A DNA stretch of 64,000 nucleotides. Source: Arthrobacter sp. NtRootA1. Lineage in GTDB: Bacteria > Actinomycetota > Actinomycetes > Actinomycetales > Micrococcaceae. This document shows, one piece after another, positions 17,820-26,461 of this stretch. Under the pieces are notes generated by a model. The model did not search any database, was not told the origin of the DNA, and saw only the letters and a list, made by a program, of their open reading frames with translations. A program made the position numbers and the translations under genes. Position 1 is the stretch's first letter. Every line of letters starts with the position of its first letter. The DNA lies in contig NZ_AP024630.1 of the NCBI RefSeq assembly GCF_019976975.1, positions 868,001 to 932,000 on the forward strand. The letters are read 5' to 3'.

Positions 17820-19505
17820 ATGTCCGATGATCCAGACCTGGGCGCCCTTGCGGCGTCTTCCTTTTCCCTTCCCAAGCTCCGCCCCGGCCAACTCGCAGCC
17901 ATGAACGCGCTCGCAGGCGGCCGCGACGTCCTGGCGGTCATGCCCACTGGTTACGGCAAATCAGCCACCTACCAAGTGGCAGCCAGGTACCTCTACAACC
18001 AAACCGGGCGCCCCGCCGTCGTGGTTTCTCCCTTGATTGCTTTGCAGGAGGACCAGTTGGATGGGCTGAACGGGCAGTTGGGTGACGGCGTTGCTGTCGC
18101 CATTAACTCCTCCCGTAGCGACGCGGAAGTGGAGGACGCCTGGGAGGCAGCGGAGTCCGGCAAAGCCACTTTCCTGTTTCTTGCCCCGGAGCAGTTGGCA
18201 AAACAGGAGACGGTGGACCGGATCGCCAAACTGGACATCACTATGTTCGTTGTGGACGAGGCCCACTGCGTCTCCTCCTGGGGCCATGATTTCCGCCCCG
18301 ACTACCTCGATCTTGGAAATGTCCGCGAACGATTGGGAAACCCTCCAGTGGCGGCCCTTACGGCCACAGCCTCCCCTCCGGTGCGCGATGAAATTCTGGA
18401 ACGACTCGGCATGAAGGACCCGCTGATCCTCGTCCGGGGCTTTGACCGGCCCAACATCAGCCTTGACGTGGTCCGCCATCAAGAAGACAAAGGCAAGCGA
18501 AAAGCAGTCCTGGAGCAGGTTGCCTCCCTGGCCAAGGGGGGAGAGCGGGGGCTGCTGTACGCCGCCACCCGCAAGGACACGGAAAAGTACGCCGCCAAAC
18601 TGGCAAAGGAAGGACTCCGCGCGGAGGCGTATCACGCCGGTCGATCTGATTCTGACCGGGAGCGTATCCATGAGGAGTTCCTGGACGATCAGCTGGACGT
18701 CGTGGTTGCCACAACAGCTTTCGGCATGGGTATCAACAAACCCAATGTGCGATTCGTCGTCCATGCCGACATTCCGGAGTCCCTGGATGCTTACTACCAG
18801 GAAATCGGCCGTTCAGGACGCGACGGTAAACCGGCTGCTGCCACACTGTATTACCGCGAAGAGGATCTCGGCCTGCGGAAGTTCTTCGGCGCGCATTCAC
18901 CGGACCCGGATTCGCTCCTGGCAGTTTTGAAGATCCTGAAAGCCGCAGGCGCTCCTGCCCCGAAGAGCGCGCTCGCGGAGCTGACCGGATTCCCCGTCCG
19001 TCGCCTCACCGGGCTCGTCAACCAGCTGGAGGAAGCCGGCGCTGTCACCACAGGCAAGCGCGGCATCCGCTTGGCATCCAAAGCCAAACTATCCGCCCTG
19101 GTGGCCCGCGCCGTCGAACTGGCCGAGGCCCGGCAGCGCGTTGACCAGTCCCGGCTGTCGATGATGCGCGCATATGCGGAGACGGACAGCTGCCGCCGGC
19201 AGTTCCTGCTGGGCTATTTCGGTGAGGAACTTTCGGAGCCGTGCGGCAATTGTGATGTGTGCGCCGCTGCTTCCAAAACCGGCAATGGTGTTCACAACAC
19301 AAAGGAAGAGCGCGGCTCAGATGAACAGCGGGCTGGCGAAAGCGATCCATTCCCGCTGCAGTCCGCTGTGATTCACAAGGAATGGGGCCCGGGTTTGGTG
19401 ATGAGGCATGAGGACGACGTCATCACCGTCTTGTTCGAGCAGGAAGGGTACAAGACGCTCTCCCGCAGCGCTGTTATGGAGCATGAACTCCTGAAACCTG
19501 CATAA
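17820..19505 (+). CDS. recQ: ATP-dependent DNA helicase, RecQ family
   Basis: 561 residues from ATG 17820; GTG 17802 in the same frame is a possible alternative. Walker A MPTGYGKSATYQ, the DEAH box VVDEAHCVSSWGHDFRPDY, motif VI 'YQEIGRSGRDG' and a zinc-binding C-x-C set (CRRQFLLGYFG...CGNCDVC) define RecQ core and RQC. No HRDC domain is present. Instead the last ~55 residues (HKEWGPGLVMRHEDDVITVLF...YKTLS) resemble the small Tudor-like tail of UvrD/PcrA. It unwinds 3'-5' in recombination and repair. Confidence 0.93.
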   Translation: MSDDPDLGALAASSFSLPKLRPGQLAAMNALAGGRDVLAVMPTGYGKSATYQVAARYLYNQTGRPAVVVSPLIALQEDQLDGLNGQLGDGVAVAINSSRSDAEVEDAWEAAESGKATFLFLAPEQLAKQETVDRIAKLDITMFVVDEAHCVSSWGHDFRPDYLDLGNVRERLGNPPVAALTATASPPVRDEILERLGMKDPLILVRGFDRPNISLDVVRHQEDKGKRKAVLEQVASLAKGGERGLLYAATRKDTEKYAAKLAKEGLRAEAYHAGRSDSDRERIHEEFLDDQLDVVVATTAFGMGINKPNVRFVVHADIPESLDAYYQEIGRSGRDGKPAAATLYYREEDLGLRKFFGAHSPDPDSLLAVLKILKAAGAPAPKSALAELTGFPVRRLTGLVNQLEEAGAVTTGKRGIRLASKAKLSALVARAVELAEARQRVDQSRLSMMRAYAETDSCRRQFLLGYFGEELSEPCGNCDVCAAASKTGNGVHNTKEERGSDEQRAGESDPFPLQSAVIHKEWGPGLVMRHEDDVITVLFEQEGYKTLSRSAVMEHELLKPA

Positions 19506-19508
19506 CTT

Positions 19509-20432
19509 TCAGGTGTTCAGCTCCAGCATCAGGGCGGGCAATTCGTCGGCGAGTTCGCGCGCAAGGAACCCGAGCGGGCCCAGCTTGCTGGCCAAGCGGT
19601 CGGCCGCGGCGGCGTGGAGGTGGGTTCCCCAGCAGGCGGCCTGTGCGCCGCTGGTTCCACGCGCCCGGAGGCCAGTGATGGCACCGGCCAGTACGTCTCC
19701 ACTGCCTGAGGTACCCAAGCCTCCGTATCCGGTGGTGATCTTCCACAGTTCAGGGTCCCCTGAGCCTTCTCCAGGTGGACGTGCGATCACGCCCTGGCAG
19801 CTAACCACTGCGCCGTACTGTTCGGCGACGACGGCCACGTCAGTTTCGAGGTGGTTTACGTCCCGTCCCAGCAGGACTCCCGCCTCAGTCGGGTTGGGAG
19901 TGAGGATCAACCTGCCCCGCCAAGGTTCCAGCATCCCCTTTAGCTTCACCAGCCCGCCGAGGGCGAAGGCGTCGAGGACAATGGCAGGATCTTCGCCTCT
20001 GAGCTCCTCCCGCTCCAACAACCTGGTGAGCAATTCCCCTGCCAGGTCCGGATCATCCAAGCCGGGCCCGACCAACACGGCGTCTGCCCGTTCCAAATAC
20101 CTTGAGATGACGTCCAGCCCCTCACCGGTAACGGACCCATCGGCAGTCTCCGGCAAGCCCACCGCCCCGCACTCCGGGAGTGCTACTCCCACCTGCACCG
20201 CCACGGACTCGGCGACTGCCAACGTAATCTTTCCGGCCCCCGCGCGGAGGGCGGCGATGCCAGCCAGGACGGTGGCGCCCGGAGTAGTCCGCGCACCGCC
20301 GATGATCAACACAGCGCCGCGTGAGTATTTGTCTTCGCCAGGAGCCGGCAGCGGCCAATCGCGCAGAAGGGATGGCGTTACTTGCGTGGGGCCCGTGGCG
20401 CCGTTGAAATCACTGTGGGTGGACACTGGCAT
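19509..20432 (-). CDS. nnrD: ADP-dependent NAD(P)H-hydrate dehydratase
   Basis: About 308 residues. It repairs hydrated NADH/NADPH in the cytoplasm. The ribokinase-like carbohydrate-kinase fold shows 'RGAVLIIGGARTTPGATVLAG', 'LILTPNPTEAGVLLG' and the anion-hole/base motif SGSGDVLAGAITGL. The N-terminal epimerase domain (NnrE) is absent, so this is the stand-alone dehydratase. The start is ambiguous between ATG 20441, ATG 20432 and GTG 20426 (GGGGA just upstream of the last). All overlap the end of the upstream phosphatase gene by 17-32 bp. Confidence 0.88.
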   Translation of the reverse strand: MPVSTHSDFNGATGPTQVTPSLLRDWPLPAPGEDKYSRGAVLIIGGARTTPGATVLAGIAALRAGAGKITLAVAESVAVQVGVALPECGAVGLPETADGSVTGEGLDVISRYLERADAVLVGPGLDDPDLAGELLTRLLEREELRGEDPAIVLDAFALGGLVKLKGMLEPWRGRLILTPNPTEAGVLLGRDVNHLETDVAVVAEQYGAVVSCQGVIARPPGEGSGDPELWKITTGYGGLGTSGSGDVLAGAITGLRARGTSGAQAACWGTHLHAAAADRLASKLGPLGFLARELADELPALMLELNT

Positions 20433-21186
20433 CCCCGGCATGCTCGGTGACCGTAACTCCCTGTTCGGTGAGATGGTCGGCCACATTGAAGCTCTCGAGC
20501 GTCCACGGTCCAGCACCAGAGGGGCGCACATACCGGGTTATCGATGCGTTCAGGACTGTCGTTCCGGCGGCGAGGTCCAGGATCTCCCGCTCGGACATCC
20601 CCTCCAGGACGTATCGGACCAGCAGGATCACTGCATCATGGCAAACGAGCATTACGCGGTGTCCTCTTCCCAGATTGTTGAGCTCGTCCAGGACGGATCG
20701 CAGGCGAAGCGCCACATCAGCCCAGGATTCACCGCCCGGTGGCCGGTAGTACAGCTTGCCCAGCCAGAGGCGCCGTTCGGCTTCATCGGGGTAACGCGTT
20801 TGCACGCCTAAGCGGGTGAGTCTGTCCAAAATGCCCAATTCCCGGTCGCGGAGGCGCTCATCCGTGTGGACTTTCAGGGACCACCCAGCTGTTTGAACGG
20901 CAATTTCCGCTGTCTGAAGGGCGCGTGCATAGGGGGAGGAGACCACCGTGTCCGGACAGAACTCCTCCGCAATCCGGGACAACGCAGTTCCCAGTGCCCT
21001 GGCCTGATCCTGGCCGGTATCCGAGAGGTTGACGTCCGGATCCCTGGCGGGGACGTCAATGACCTCAGCCCGCGCCAGCCGGGCTTCCGTTGCGGCCACG
21101 TTGCCTTCGCTTTCTCCATGCCGGACCAGCAGCAACTCAACAGCCCCGGCCTCCTGCACCGCCTCTGTCAGGCCGTCGTCGTTCAA
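20410..21186 (-). CDS. Histidine phosphatase family protein (phosphoglycerate-mutase-like)
   Basis: 258 residues from TTG 21186, which is 9 bases after AAGGAG; this is the only start with a good ribosome site before the domain. LLVRHGESEGN (~17-27) holds the phospho-His RHG motif, 'SPYARALQTAEIA' the arginine motif and 'MLVCHDAVILL' the second catalytic His. It would dephosphorylate a small metabolite or protein, and the substrate is unknown. It overlaps the start of nnrD and is probably transcribed with it. Confidence 0.87.
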   Translation of the reverse strand: MNDDGLTEAVQEAGAVELLLVRHGESEGNVAATEARLARAEVIDVPARDPDVNLSDTGQDQARALGTALSRIAEEFCPDTVVSSPYARALQTAEIAVQTAGWSLKVHTDERLRDRELGILDRLTRLGVQTRYPDEAERRLWLGKLYYRPPGGESWADVALRLRSVLDELNNLGRGHRVMLVCHDAVILLVRYVLEGMSEREILDLAAGTTVLNASITRYVRPSGAGPWTLESFNVADHLTEQGVTVTEHAGDASVHPQ

Positions 21187-21377
21187 GAAAACCAACTCCT
21201 TCGCGCGCTTCGCCGAATGCAGAACACTACCCACTGCGTACCCACGGGACCAGAGAATAAACGTACGACGGCGAGCTGCCGTCCCAGCGCTGGCCGTCCA
21301 CCCGCCGTCGAGCATGAAAGACATAAGGGGACCCGCCGGTACTGTTGCCGGAACCCATGGTGAAGTAAGTTGCTCGC

Positions 21378-22694
21378 ATGGAGGACACATACCAAGTCAT
21401 CGTGGTGGGTGCCGGATTTGCAGGCGTTGCGGCAGCCAAAAAACTCGGCCGGAAGGGCGTACGCGTCCTGTTGATTGACTCGAACAACTACCACCAGTTC
21501 CAACCGCTCCTTTATCAACTGGCTACTTCCCAGATCGGGGTTTCCGCCATTACGCGCCCGCTGCGCTCCGTCTTCCGCCGCTATGAAACTGTCAGGGTCC
21601 TGACGGCGAGTGTTGCCTCTATTGATACTGCGCAACGGTCAGTCACTACCGCCGATGGCGTGACATTGCAGGCGGAAATCCTGGTCATTGCGGTAGGTGC
21701 AGTTCCCAACTTCTTCAACACCCCAGGCGCCGGGCAACATGCTTTTCCGCTGTACTCCGTCACGGACGCCACCAGACTGGGCACCGCCATTACCCGGCTG
21801 CTGGACCACGCCGATAGAAACTCCGAAGGCTTGGTAGATGTGGTAGTGGTGGGAGGAGGGCCCACTGGCGTGGAGACGGCCGGAGCCATGGCAGAAAACG
21901 TGAAATACATGGTCCGCAAGTACTTCTCTCCTCAGCTCGCTGCCCGCTGCCGCGTGCATCTGGTGGACATGGTCCCGAGCGTGTTGAACATGTTCTCCAC
22001 GAAGTCCCAGCGGTACGCCACCGAACGTCTTCAGAAGGTGGGCGTCCAACTGCATATGGGAGTGGGCGTTACCGAGGTGCGAACCGATGGTGTGGCGCTG
22101 GCTGACGGGAGCTTTGTCCCCGCGCAGATCGTTGTTTGGGCAGGCGGCTTGAAAGCGGGAGACCTCATCAGCACTTCGGGGCTGACACAGGGCAAAGGTG
22201 GGCGTGTCGATGTCCGTCCAGACTTGACCGCCCCGGATGTGGATGGTGTGTACGTCATCGGCGATGCAGCGAACATCACCGATTCCACTGGCGCGAAGTT
22301 GCCCCAGCTCGGCTCCGTAGCCCAACAGGCCGGAAAGTGGGCGGCGGCCAATATCCTTGCAGACCTAGCCGGTGGGAGCCGTACTCCCTTCCGGTACGTG
22401 GACAAGGGCTATATGGCCATGGTGGGCCGGGGTGCTGCCGTGGCAGAACTGGGCCGCAAACGAATCCAGTTGCAGGGCCTTTTCGCTTTCTTGTCCTGGC
22501 TCTTGGTCCATTTGGCCCTATTGTCCGGAGTCCAGCAGAAAGTCCGGGCACTATTTTCCTGGCTCAACGGATATCTCCTGCACAGTCCCGCGCAGGTGGT
22601 GGTCAGTGGCCCAACCGAGAAGGAGCTCTCCGGGCTGACTCTTCCCGAAGTACGTCCGGCGCCATCAACCGATGCGGGCCTGGAAAAGGAATAG
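21378..22694 (+). CDS. ndh: NADH dehydrogenase, type II (NAD(P)/FAD-dependent)
   Basis: 438 residues. The FAD site VVGAGFAGVAAAKKLG is near residues 9-24. The NADH site VVVGGGPTGVETAGA is near 156-170. 'LPQLGSVAQQAGKWAAANI' near 313-331 is the quinone-pocket helix of NDH-2, and a hydrophobic C-terminal stretch (FLSWLLVHLALLSGVQQ) anchors it to the membrane. It passes electrons from NADH to quinone without pumping protons. It is divergent from the phosphatase gene with a 191-bp gap. Confidence 0.9.
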   Translation: MEDTYQVIVVGAGFAGVAAAKKLGRKGVRVLLIDSNNYHQFQPLLYQLATSQIGVSAITRPLRSVFRRYETVRVLTASVASIDTAQRSVTTADGVTLQAEILVIAVGAVPNFFNTPGAGQHAFPLYSVTDATRLGTAITRLLDHADRNSEGLVDVVVVGGGPTGVETAGAMAENVKYMVRKYFSPQLAARCRVHLVDMVPSVLNMFSTKSQRYATERLQKVGVQLHMGVGVTEVRTDGVALADGSFVPAQIVVWAGGLKAGDLISTSGLTQGKGGRVDVRPDLTAPDVDGVYVIGDAANITDSTGAKLPQLGSVAQQAGKWAAANILADLAGGSRTPFRYVDKGYMAMVGRGAAVAELGRKRIQLQGLFAFLSWLLVHLALLSGVQQKVRALFSWLNGYLLHSPAQVVVSGPTEKELSGLTLPEVRPAPSTDAGLEKE

Positions 22695-22696
22695 GC

Positions 22697-22975
22697 TCAG
22701 TCGGAAGCGGAACGGGCCTTCTGAACGCGATGTGCCACTAATCCCCACGCCATCAGAAGGAAGCCACAATATCCCAAGGGGGACGGACTGATTGGTATGG
22801 CCAACAGCATCATCAGCACTCCAACTGCTACAGCAAGAACGTGGCGGGCCTGCGGTTCATAGGTGCGACGCGCGGGGATCCCTGTTTCCAGTTGACGGGC
22901 CAAGCCCGGATCCTGAATGAAAAGTTCCCGTTCGAGTTGCTGCAGCGCCCTGCGCTCCCGTTCGTTCAGATGCAT
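22697..22975 (-). CDS. DUF3040 family small membrane protein
   Basis: 92 residues from ATG 22975 (GGGAGGG upstream; ATG 22990 is in frame but lacks a site). The N-terminal 'LNERERRALQQLERELFIQDPGLARQL' is the DUF3040 amphipathic helix. Two TM segments follow (HVLAVAVGVLMMLLAIPI and YCGFLLMAWGLVAHRV). The family is common in actinobacteria with unknown function. It is convergent with ndh, 2 bp apart. Confidence 0.85.
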   Translation of the reverse strand: MHLNERERRALQQLERELFIQDPGLARQLETGIPARRTYEPQARHVLAVAVGVLMMLLAIPISPSPLGYCGFLLMAWGLVAHRVQKARSASD

Positions 22976-23064
22976 GGTTGTCCCTCCCATGTAGCGCTAA
23001 GGCTCCTCGGTGCGATCGGTGAGCCAACCGGTTTCTTTCAAGGAATTCCAGCGGCACAATAAGC

Positions 23065-23076
23065 TAAGCATGCTTA
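23065..23076. promoter_or_regulatory. TAAGCATGCTTA palindrome in a divergent promoter
   Basis: A perfect 12-base palindrome lies in the 202-bp AT-richer gap between the DUF3040 gene (leftward) and the YqeY gene (rightward). It is a possible regulator site; no regulator gene is adjacent. Confidence 0.35.
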
Positions 23077-23177
23077 CTAAATGCTCCGCAAGGAAAATTT
23101 TCAGACCCTCATTCCGGTCAGCGTCGACTTTGGAGACTGACTACGATGGCAAGTAGCAACCCCGATCAAGGAGCACA

Positions 23178-23639
23178 ATGTCACTGAAGGACCGCCTCAA
23201 AGCAGACGTCGTTGGCCACATGAAGGCGGGCAACAAAACAGCGCTCACCACCGTGCGGAATGTCCTGGGTGAGATCAGCACCCGCGAGAAGTCGGGCAAA
23301 ACGCCCATCGAGTTGGACGATGCGCAGGTTACGTCACTGCTTCAAAAGGAAGCTGCCAAGCGCCGGGATACCGCACGCATCTACACCGAAGCCGGGGAAG
23401 TAGACAGGGCAGCCGCCGAAGTTGCGGAAGCTGAGATCATCGAGGAATACCTCCCCAAGCCGCTAAGCCGCGAAGAAGTGGAAGCCATCGTCGACGAAGC
23501 CATCGCCGCTCTTAAAGCCGACGGGCAGGAACTCTCAATGCGTTCAATCGGCGCCGTGATGAAGCCGGTAACCGCCAAGGTTGCAGGACGGTTCGATGGC
23601 AAGACCGTCAGCGAAATCGTGCGGGGTCGCCTGAGCTAA
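23178..23639 (+). CDS. GatB/YqeY domain-containing protein
   Basis: 153 residues with AAGGAG 5 bases before the ATG. The whole protein is the YqeY helical domain: 'SLKDRLKADVVGHMKAGNKTAL' at the start, 'EYLPKPLSREEVEAIVDEAI' in the middle, and a tail domain with 'GAVMKPVTAKVAGRFDGKTV' like the GatB C-terminus. It may interact with tRNA-dependent enzymes, but its role is unproved. It is convergent with, and overlaps by 4 bp, the DUF72 gene. Confidence 0.92.
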   Translation: MSLKDRLKADVVGHMKAGNKTALTTVRNVLGEISTREKSGKTPIELDDAQVTSLLQKEAAKRRDTARIYTEAGEVDRAAAEVAEAEIIEEYLPKPLSREEVEAIVDEAIAALKADGQELSMRSIGAVMKPVTAKVAGRFDGKTVSEIVRGRLS

Positions 23640-24400
23640 GACCCGCCGGATGGCTCGCCGTTAGCGAGTCGGCCATTCCCAAGCAGCCATCGCAAAGTAT
23701 CGGCGTTGCGCACGGCGTTGCCACCGCCGTCGTTGTTGAAATAGGCGTACACGTCCTTGCCCGTGCTGTTCCACTCACGAATCCGATCCGCCCACCAGCG
23801 AAGATCCGCGTCCGAATATGAGCCGCCGTAGAGGTGCTCAGTATCCGGTCCGTGAAGCCGGATGTAAACGAACGGTGCCGTGGCCCGAAGGATGCACGGC
23901 AAGTTGGCGCCGCTCATGACGCAGTAAGCTGCCTCGTGGCGTTCAAGCAACGCGTAGACGTCAGGGTGGTCCCAGCTATCGTGCCGGAATTCCACCGCCA
24001 CGCGAATCCATTGGGGTAAGGCTGCAAGGAAGTAATCGAGGCGGGCATCATCGCGGGCAAAATCAGGAGGAAGCTGGACAAGCAGCACAGCTCTTTTGTC
24101 ACCCAGTTCGTGCCAGCAGCGGGTAATGCGTTCCACCCACACTTCAGGGCTGTACAGCTTTTTCCCATGCGTGAGACCACGGGGCGCCTTGACCGACATC
24201 GCAAATCCTGCAGGCAGGCGATCATGCCAGCTCTTGAATGCGGTGTCCCGCGGCCAACGGTAAAAACTCGCGTTGAGCTCAACCGTGTCGAACCGGGCCA
24301 CGTAGTGGGCCAGGCGCTTGGCCGTGGGCAGGCCCGGTGGATAGAGCACATTTTCCCAGTGGTCGTAGCTCCAGCCAGATGTACCTATGCGGATACTCAT
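23636..24400 (-). CDS. DUF72 domain-containing protein
   Basis: 254 residues, TIM-barrel DUF72 (YecE-like). 'IRIGTSGWSYDHW' at the N-terminus, 'TVELNASFYRWP' and 'FAMSVKAPRGLTHGKKL' are family marks, as is 'DVYAYFNNDGGGNAVRNA' near the end. The biochemical role is not established. Confidence 0.9.
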   Translation of the reverse strand: MSIRIGTSGWSYDHWENVLYPPGLPTAKRLAHYVARFDTVELNASFYRWPRDTAFKSWHDRLPAGFAMSVKAPRGLTHGKKLYSPEVWVERITRCWHELGDKRAVLLVQLPPDFARDDARLDYFLAALPQWIRVAVEFRHDSWDHPDVYALLERHEAAYCVMSGANLPCILRATAPFVYIRLHGPDTEHLYGGSYSDADLRWWADRIREWNSTGKDVYAYFNNDGGGNAVRNADTLRWLLGNGRLANGEPSGGS

Positions 24401-24429
24401 GCTGTGGATGGTAGTCCGCGAGAACGTGC

Positions 24430-24663
24430 TTATGGCCGAGGCGTGGTCCTGGCGATCAACGCCTGGAGATCTTCGGCAACCTTGGCCACCTCGCGCTGCC
24501 GTGTCGACTTTGCTGCGTGCGTGGAGGGTCGGGCGGCTCTGGGAGAAATCCGTGTCCGGGCGTCGCGACGGAACGCGCCATCGCGTCCAATCCTGGGATC
24601 ACGCACGGGCGCGTCGACGGTGACGCGGCCCTTGAGGGGGTCGTGAAAGAGTGGCAGATTCAT
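24430..24663 (-). CDS. Small hypothetical protein
   Basis: 77 residues, basic and Arg/Ala-rich, starting MNLPLFHDPLKGRVTVDAPV. No domain was recognised. It is kept because codon third positions and its leftward orientation in series with the DUF72 gene (29-bp gap) fit a real gene. The ribosome site is weak (GGAATGG). It could be spurious. Confidence 0.4.
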   Translation of the reverse strand: MNLPLFHDPLKGRVTVDAPVRDPRIGRDGAFRRDARTRISPRAARPSTHAAKSTRQREVAKVAEDLQALIARTTPRP

Positions 24664-24922
24664 GGTCCATTCCGGGGTAACAAGCCGCTTGAAAGGGATT
24701 CAAAGCGATGTGGCCGAGTGCGAACTCTGATCCTGACATATGTCCCACATCCGCGATATGGACGGTTGCATACCACCTCGCCCGGAAGCGGTGCAAACGT
24801 CCAGTTCTCTGGCGAAAGCCCGTTCGGCTCTGGCAGCCGGGCTCTTCACCAACACCGGGCGCCTTGGCGACGTAGCGTCGGGCCCGATTATCGCTTGGAC
24901 CGCATTCGGACCGGGGCCGTAA

Positions 24923-25381
24923 CTATCCCCACAGCGCCTTCTTCAACAGTTCCCTGAGTTGGGCATTCTCCTCTTCACTCAAAGCTTCGAGCTGGCTCCG
25001 TTCGCACACCTCGAGGGCAGCCCGCGCCTTGTTGTGGATCCGGCGGCCCTCAGCTGTGGAGACGATGATCTTGGCGCGGCGGTCCTGCTTGCCTTGAGCT
25101 CGTTTGACCAGGCCGCGGTGTTCGAGGTCGTCCACCAGGCTGACTACCTGGCTCGGATCCAGGCTCAGGAAATCCGCCAGCTCACGCTGTGTGGGTTCCA
25201 GGCCACTGCAGGCGAGGGTCAGCACGGAGAAGGAGCGTTCGCGAAGACCGTAATCCGCCAGGGCTTTGTTGTTCAGCAGTGATCCTGTGGCATGCAGCTT
25301 TGCCAGAAGAAGCCCCACGTCATTGCCAATCTTCGCTGCCGCGAGGCGGGGGGTTTCGGCTTTGGTGCTCTGCGTGCCCAT
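24923..25381 (-). CDS. MarR family transcriptional regulator
   Basis: 152 residues from ATG 25381 (GGAG upstream). The winged helix contains 'TQRELADFLSLDPSQVVSLVDDLEHRGLV' and the wing 'QDRRAKIIVSTAEG', both typical MarR. It is divergent from a six-gene CoA-thioester catabolic operon, and the shared promoter carries inverted repeat TCAATGA-N9-TCATTGA (25421-25443). By analogy with CouR-type MarR proteins it may repress the operon until an aromatic acyl-CoA binds; that analogy is inference. Confidence 0.9.
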   Translation of the reverse strand: MGTQSTKAETPRLAAAKIGNDVGLLLAKLHATGSLLNNKALADYGLRERSFSVLTLACSGLEPTQRELADFLSLDPSQVVSLVDDLEHRGLVKRAQGKQDRRAKIIVSTAEGRRIHNKARAALEVCERSQLEALSEEENAQLRELLKKALWG

Positions 25382-25420
25382 GGCAACTCCAATAGTAAAT
25401 AAAAACAATCGTTGACTTTT

Positions 25421-25443
25421 TCAATGATCCGTAATCTCATTGA
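25421..25443. promoter_or_regulatory. MarR operator candidate, TCAATGA-N9-TCATTGA
   Basis: Perfect 7-bp arms with a 9-base spacer lie between the MarR gene (start 25381) and the SDR gene (start 25521). A further overlapping ATGATC...GATCAT symmetry extends it. Position and symmetry suit control of both genes. Confidence 0.55.
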
Positions 25444-25520
25444 TCATGACAAGGATCTCACGTGGCAGTGGGATCGGCCCCACCGGCTCCCGCCGGTTAC
25501 TGCATGCGAAGGAGCACGCC

Positions 25521-26459
25521 ATGAGTTTGAACGGCAAGGTTGCAATCGTCACCGGGAGTGGACAGGGTCTTGGACTCGCTTACGCGAGGGAGCTGGCCCG
25601 TCAGGGTGCCGCCGTCGTTATAAACGATGTGAACGCGGAGACCGCGGCGCAGGCTGTCGCGCAGATTGAGGCCGACGGCGGCCGGGCCACCGCGGTGGTG
25701 GTTCCGGTGGGCAGCACGGAGGCTGCGAAAGCGTTGGTGGCCGGTGCCGTTGATGCATTCGGGCGGCTGGATATCCTGGTGACCAACGCCGGAATCCTGC
25801 GGGACAAGAGCCTGTTGAAGATGACCGATGAGGACTTCGACCTGGTTGTCAACGTCCACCTCCGCGGAACGTTCACCTGTGTCCGTGAGGCCTTTGCGTA
25901 CTTCAAGGAAAACAACGTTCCGGGCCGGATCATCACGATTGGTTCGCCGACGGGCCAGCGTGGCAACTTCGGCCAGACCAATTACGCGGCTGCGAAGGCC
26001 GGGATCGTGGGCATGGTCCGCACGTGGGCTTTGGAAATGAAGAAGGCCGGCGTGACCGTCAACTCGGTGATCCCGGTGGCGGCGACGGCGATGACCAAGA
26101 CCGTCCCGTATTTCCAGAAGGCCGTTGAGGCCGACGAGCGTGGTGAGGCCATGCCGTCCTTCTTCCGCCATGATCTTGGTTTTGGGACCGCCGATGATGT
26201 GGCGGGGCTTATTGCCTTCCTCGCCTCTGATGCGGCCTCGGGGATTACGGGCCAGGCCATTGGAGCTGGCGGTGACCGGCTGCAGGTGTGGACGCATCCG
26301 ACGGCGGCGACCACCGAATACCGCGACGGCGGCTGGAGCTATGACGCACTGCGCGAGAACGCTGAGGACCTTTTCAGCAACGAAAACCTTCAGGGCTACG
26401 GTGAGGAATTCCTGCCACTGCCGGCGGAGCTGCAGCCAGAACCTGCACAGGCGCGCTGA
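25521..26459 (+). CDS. SDR family oxidoreductase, probable 3-hydroxyacyl-CoA dehydrogenase
   Basis: 312 residues from ATG 25521 (AAGGAG 7 bases before; upstream in-frame ATGs have no site). The NAD site GSGQGLGLAYARELA, NAG motif VTNAGILRDKS, catalytic Ser (TIGSPTGQRG) and YAAAKAG are present. The 'NDV' and 'GILRDKSLLKMTDEDFD' style is that of the (3R)-hydroxyacyl-CoA dehydrogenase domain of MFE-2-like proteins. In this operon it would oxidise a beta-hydroxyacyl-CoA to the beta-keto form. It is the first gene of the operon, followed 2 bp later by the amidohydrolase gene. Confidence 0.85.
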   Translation: MSLNGKVAIVTGSGQGLGLAYARELARQGAAVVINDVNAETAAQAVAQIEADGGRATAVVVPVGSTEAAKALVAGAVDAFGRLDILVTNAGILRDKSLLKMTDEDFDLVVNVHLRGTFTCVREAFAYFKENNVPGRIITIGSPTGQRGNFGQTNYAAAKAGIVGMVRTWALEMKKAGVTVNSVIPVAATAMTKTVPYFQKAVEADERGEAMPSFFRHDLGFGTADDVAGLIAFLASDAASGITGQAIGAGGDRLQVWTHPTAATTEYRDGGWSYDALRENAEDLFSNENLQGYGEEFLPLPAELQPEPAQAR

Positions 26460-26461
26460 TC

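Noticed and set aside
24740..24922. Rightward 60-codon frame next to the MarR gene
   Set aside because: No ribosome site or domain; the 24664-24922 gap shows nothing I can assign, though a gene remnant is not excluded.
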